NCBI GenBank assembly: GCA_964550985.1
Contig: CAZKBM010000003.1
Coordinates: 22,770 to 86,769 of the forward strand
Direction of reading: 5' to 3'
Length of the DNA: 64,000 nucleotides
Origin: JAAYCI01 sp964550985
Lineage (GTDB): Bacteria > Bacillota > Clostridia > Oscillospirales > Ruminococcaceae
The first letter of the stretch is position 1, and every line of letters begins with the position of its first letter. The translations under genes were made by a program, and so were the position numbers. Shown here in pieces: positions 61,253 to 64,000 of this stretch. The notes under the pieces are model-generated. The model did no database searches. It was not told the DNA's origin and saw only the letters and a program-made list of their open reading frames with translations.

Positions 61253-61467
61253 TTTTCCTCCAAGCTGGCCTCCACCTCCCGCGCGGGGCCCAGGGCCAGC
61301 TCCTCTGGCAGGTAGCACTGCCCGCAGCCCGGGCAGCGCAGCAGGGTGGTGGGGAAGGTGCTGCGCATATAACTCAGTGTAATTTTGGCGGGCTCTAAAA
61401 CCAGGTCACAACTTGCACAGCGTATTCCCTCGGTGTTTTCAATGCGGATGTCCTTATGCCCCAGCAT
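61249..61467 (-). CDS. Small cysteine-rich redox protein (DVU_1557-like)
   Basis: A 72-residue protein with CASC and CPGCGQC motifs about 37 residues apart (C17/C20 and C54/C57/C60 in this start). The four to five cysteines fit a zinc or rubredoxin-like site. The start ATG 61467 follows GGGGAGGCAGGG. An upstream ATG at 61509 is possible but has a poorer site. It lies between the flavoprotein and the methyltransferase genes and is conserved in the TrsS/TrsM neighbourhood as I recall it. Confidence 0.72.
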   Translation of the reverse strand: MLGHKDIRIENTEGIRCASCDLVLEPAKITLSYMRSTFPTTLLRCPGCGQCYLPEELALGPAREVEASLEEK

Positions 61468-61527
61468 GGCCCTGCCTCCCCTGCATATGTCTCTATTTTT
61501 TGGCGTCATTCACCGCTGAAACCATCC

Positions 61528-63897
61528 TCAGTCGTCCACAATTTCCAGGCGGTGGCTGTAGGCGTTGTGTAGGGTAAAGCCCCCTTCGCAGGGGCTATAC
61601 TCTACCCAGTAGGTAAGGTAGCCCTTTTGCCAGTGGGCGATATAGTGCCCCGTTTTGGGGTTTTGCAGCCGTTTTCCGCTCTCCTCGGCCTGCAAAACCA
61701 CCTCCTCCGCGTCCTCCAGCAGTATCAGGCGTTCGTCCAGCACCCGGCGCAGTTCCTCGCTTACCACCAGCATCTTTCCCCTCTCCCTCTGCGGCGGGGC
61801 CTCTTCGCCAAACAGGCGCAAGACCTCCCGTTTTACCAAAAGGCGGTTTTCCCTTTTTTGGCTGATATCCAGCACCGGGGGCTGCGCCTCTCCAAACAGC
61901 AGCTCCAGCAGGTGCCAGGTGGTTTTACCGCCGCGCTGGCACTGCTCGCGGCAGGCGGCGCAGTAGCAAAGATAGTCCCGTTCGCTTTCTTCTAAGCGCT
62001 GATGAAGCGCTTCTTTTGCCAGGGCCGGGTTTGCGTAGTTCATCAGCCCCCCATAGTTACAGCACTTGGTTTTGTCCCGGCTGTAGGGCAGCTCCTGCAC
62101 CTGGCAGCCAAGTTTTGCAAGCAGGGTACGCACGGCATTCTGCACCATAGGGGCATTGCGGCTGCCGCAGGCGTCCTGCACAGCCAGGGGCGCGGCTGCC
62201 AGGTTTTGCGCCCCCTCGGGCAATTCCTGGCCAGCCAGCACCTCCCACAGGGAGATAACAGGCGGCAGCTCTTCCCCCTTTGCGGCCCCCTCCCCATCGC
62301 CAACTTCTTCTAACACCCCCGGCAGGTGGGCCATAAGCTGCACCTGGCAGGTGGGGCAGGCGGCAATGATTTGTGGCTTACCCATCTTCTGCCAGCGGCG
62401 GGCAAACTCTTCCATCCCGCCGGCGTGTTCTTCCTCGTAGCCCGCCCAGTGGGCCGGCGCGCCGCAGCAGCCCAGCGCAATGCCCACCTGTGGCCCAAGC
62501 GCCCGCAAAAGTTGCCGGTAAGTGGGCAACACCAGCCCCGGCAATACGGCGGCAAGCTGGCAGCCGGGGTAAAACAGATAGCGGCTTTGGCTCTCTCCCG
62601 GCCCATGCCGCCACAGTGCGGCCCATTCCCCGTTCGAAAACCGCATCTCCTCCAGCGGAAAAGCCTGCATTGCGGCCACATTTTGCCCCTTTTGCACCAG
62701 GGTGCGCCGGGCCGTAAGCACCGATTTGGGCATCTCAATGCGGTTTGGGCAAATCTCCTTACAAAGGCCGCACAAACTGCAGGAGTTGATGAGCGGCCCG
62801 CCCTGGCGCTGCCCGGCTATCATGCGGATATGGGTGGCCATCTCCATAATCATGGCATAGGGGTAGCTTCTAAAGTGCTGCATGTACACGCACTGCCTTT
62901 GGCACTGCAGGCACTGGCACTGCAGGCAGCGCCCCGCTTCCCCCTGGGCCTCCTCTTTTGTATAACGGCCAGCTGGGGGGGGCGGTAGGCCGGGGGAGCT
63001 TTGCACCTCTCCCAGCCAAGCCAAACTCTGGGGTATCTGCGCATCCTTTGGGGTGGCCTCATCCACAAAGGTAAACAGCTCGGTTTGGTAGCCACCCTCC
63101 CCTTCGCGCCCGGCTGTGAGGGAAACCCCTTTTAAAAACCGGTCTATGGAGAGGGCCGCCTTGCGGCCATCGGCCAGCGAATGAATGATAGAATACTCTT
63201 TTTCTGCCCGCAGCGCGCTTCCCCCGGCAAACAGTTTGGGCTGCTGAGGGCACTGCCCGCTGGCCGCTTCGAAGGTGTATTCGCCGCACAGCCGGGCGTC
63301 GCCGCTCAGGTACACTGCGTCATAATTTTGCAAAAGTCCGCTTAGGGGCCACTTGGGGCCGCCCACCTGCCTGCCCAGTTGCAGCTGCCAGGGCAGGGCG
63401 GCCAAAAAGGCAAAATCCACTTCGGCCAGGGCCGCGTCTAACTGCCAGCCACGGCCCCCCAGGCGGTTTTCTTTTTCGTAAAAAGTTACCGCAAAGCCTT
63501 TTTCGTACAAAAACAGCCCTGCCGCTAGGCCGCTGATGCCACCCCCCACAAGGGCCACCTTTTTCTCCAGTTGCATAAAGGGGCTAAGGGCGGGCTTCGG
63601 CGCTGTGCCATAGCGGCAGAGGCTCTCCTCCAGCGCACGGATGGCAAGGGGCTGGCCCGCGCGGTTTTTGGCGCACCTTTTCTGGCAGGGGGCTGTGCAA
63701 AAGGCGCTAACCAGCCGCGGAAACCACACGGTTTTTTGCAAAAGGGCAAAGCCCTCGTCAAAGTTCCCCCCGGCCAAGGCTGCATTGGCGGCGCGCACGT
63801 CCAAGTGCAAAGGGCAGGTGGCCGTGCACTCGGGCGCATGCTGCTGGGTACAGGCGCGCATATCGAGGCGCATCTGCTGCGGTGCAATCAAGCCCAT
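61528..63897 (-). CDS. Pyridine nucleotide-disulfide oxidoreductase with Fe-S clusters (dicluster-binding)
   Basis: A 789-residue flavoprotein. Residues 10-90 contain a GltD-like Fe-S domain (ECTATCPLHLDVRAANAAL, CTAPCQKRC). The FAD-binding motif is VALVGGGISGLAAGLFLYEKG near 110. Two ferredoxin-like clusters follow (CLQCQCLQCQRQC and CSLCGLCKEICPNRIEMP), then a CCG domain of the HdrB/GlpC type (ACPTCQ, LGCCGAPAHW, KTKCCNYGGLM, CYCAACREQC). It should move electrons between NAD(P)H and a partner in the Trs pathway. ATG at 63897 follows AGGGGGTGGGTGAG. It is the first gene of the locus. Confidence 0.85.
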   Translation of the reverse strand: MGLIAPQQMRLDMRACTQQHAPECTATCPLHLDVRAANAALAGGNFDEGFALLQKTVWFPRLVSAFCTAPCQKRCAKNRAGQPLAIRALEESLCRYGTAPKPALSPFMQLEKKVALVGGGISGLAAGLFLYEKGFAVTFYEKENRLGGRGWQLDAALAEVDFAFLAALPWQLQLGRQVGGPKWPLSGLLQNYDAVYLSGDARLCGEYTFEAASGQCPQQPKLFAGGSALRAEKEYSIIHSLADGRKAALSIDRFLKGVSLTAGREGEGGYQTELFTFVDEATPKDAQIPQSLAWLGEVQSSPGLPPPPAGRYTKEEAQGEAGRCLQCQCLQCQRQCVYMQHFRSYPYAMIMEMATHIRMIAGQRQGGPLINSCSLCGLCKEICPNRIEMPKSVLTARRTLVQKGQNVAAMQAFPLEEMRFSNGEWAALWRHGPGESQSRYLFYPGCQLAAVLPGLVLPTYRQLLRALGPQVGIALGCCGAPAHWAGYEEEHAGGMEEFARRWQKMGKPQIIAACPTCQVQLMAHLPGVLEEVGDGEGAAKGEELPPVISLWEVLAGQELPEGAQNLAAAPLAVQDACGSRNAPMVQNAVRTLLAKLGCQVQELPYSRDKTKCCNYGGLMNYANPALAKEALHQRLEESERDYLCYCAACREQCQRGGKTTWHLLELLFGEAQPPVLDISQKRENRLLVKREVLRLFGEEAPPQRERGKMLVVSEELRRVLDERLILLEDAEEVVLQAEESGKRLQNPKTGHYIAHWQKGYLTYWVEYSPCEGGFTLHNAYSHRLEIVDD

Positions 63898-63947
63898 CTC
63901 ACCCACCCCCTATACGCCTCTGCGCATATTTCTGTAAAAACCACATG

Positions 63948-63993
63948 GGCACCGCCCTGCGCCTGTTGTTCTGGCTGCAAGGCGGTGCCTTTT
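63948..63993. terminator. Possible terminator at the right edge
   Basis: GGCACCGCC (63948-63956) pairs with GGCGGTGCC (63981-63989), followed by TTTT on the plus strand. It may end a minus-strand gene upstream of the flavoprotein or act in both directions. Only 94 bp follow the last gene, and nothing else is seen there. Confidence 0.35.
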
Positions 63994-64000
63994 ACGGTCT

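Overview
The window looks like a chromosome segment of an anaerobic, moderately GC-rich Clostridia member, probably near Oscillospiraceae/Ruminococcaceae. This is inferred from gene content: the ecfA1-ecfA2-ecfT-truA order, a ClpE-type Clp ATPase, sigma-A-like promoters, strong GGAGG ribosome sites, a pyrrolysine-free MttB/corrinoid pair and selenium-linked radical SAM genes. No rRNA or species marker is present, so the assignment stays at class level. Nearly all genes are on the minus strand; the exceptions are an sstT remnant, tRNA-Arg, a TetR/radical-SAM pair and a MATE pump.

Layout by coordinate. 1-5.1 kb: a peptide/nickel-type ABC transporter operon (oppABCDF-like, last gene cut by the window edge). 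5.3-9.6 kb: a repeat, a VOC protein, tRNA-Gly, clpE and a CvpA protein. 9.6-15.9 kb: a membrane-anchored propeller-like protein, truA, the ECF energising module and two GNAT acetyltransferases. 16.2-19.7 kb: an RlmI-like methyltransferase and ruvCAB. 19.9-22.9 kb: a disturbed region with a truncated sstT, tRNA-Arg(CCT), degenerate ORFs and a TetR/radical-SAM cassette behind a very regular operator. 22.9-27.4 kb: a second TetR, then a corrinoid protein, an MttB-family methyltransferase and an NCS1 permease driven by a consensus promoter. 27.5-30.8 kb: a c-di-GMP phosphodiesterase and cyclase pair. 30.9-43.1 kb: MerR regulator, then a catabolic cluster (SDR, GcvPA/GcvPB-like proteins, AcoX-like NAD-kinase fold protein, MFS, SDR, GPH symporter) and an AAHS-type MFS carrier. 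43.2-56 kb: L-arabinose/arabinoside utilisation (GH127, CUT1 ABC transporter, araD, araA, araB, AraR) with a MATE pump inserted. 56.3-63.9 kb: aminopeptidase P, YedF, a DinB-like protein and a four-gene locus (Fe-S flavoprotein, small redox protein, methyltransferase, radical SAM protein) matching what I recall as the TrsS/TrsM selenium-associated set.

How the genes work together. The arabinose block is a complete import-to-xylulose-5-phosphate route: the ABC transporter brings in arabinosides, the cytosolic GH127 releases arabinose, and AraA/AraB/AraD convert it under AraR. The MttB/MttC/NCS1 block probably imports and demethylates a methylated amine, but its methyl acceptor lies outside the window. 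The GcvPA/GcvPB cluster lacks GcvT, GcvH and lipoamide dehydrogenase here, so a standard glycine-cleavage role is uncertain.

The intergenic spaces of the 33-58 kb region, plus one site near 5.4 kb, carry several families of 100-165 bp hairpin-forming repeats. Four copies (A-D) show stepwise gain or loss of a nested hairpin module, and two others (E, E') are nearly identical inverted copies 28 kb apart. These repeats, the Trs locus and the orphan GcvP cluster are the most interesting parts of the window.
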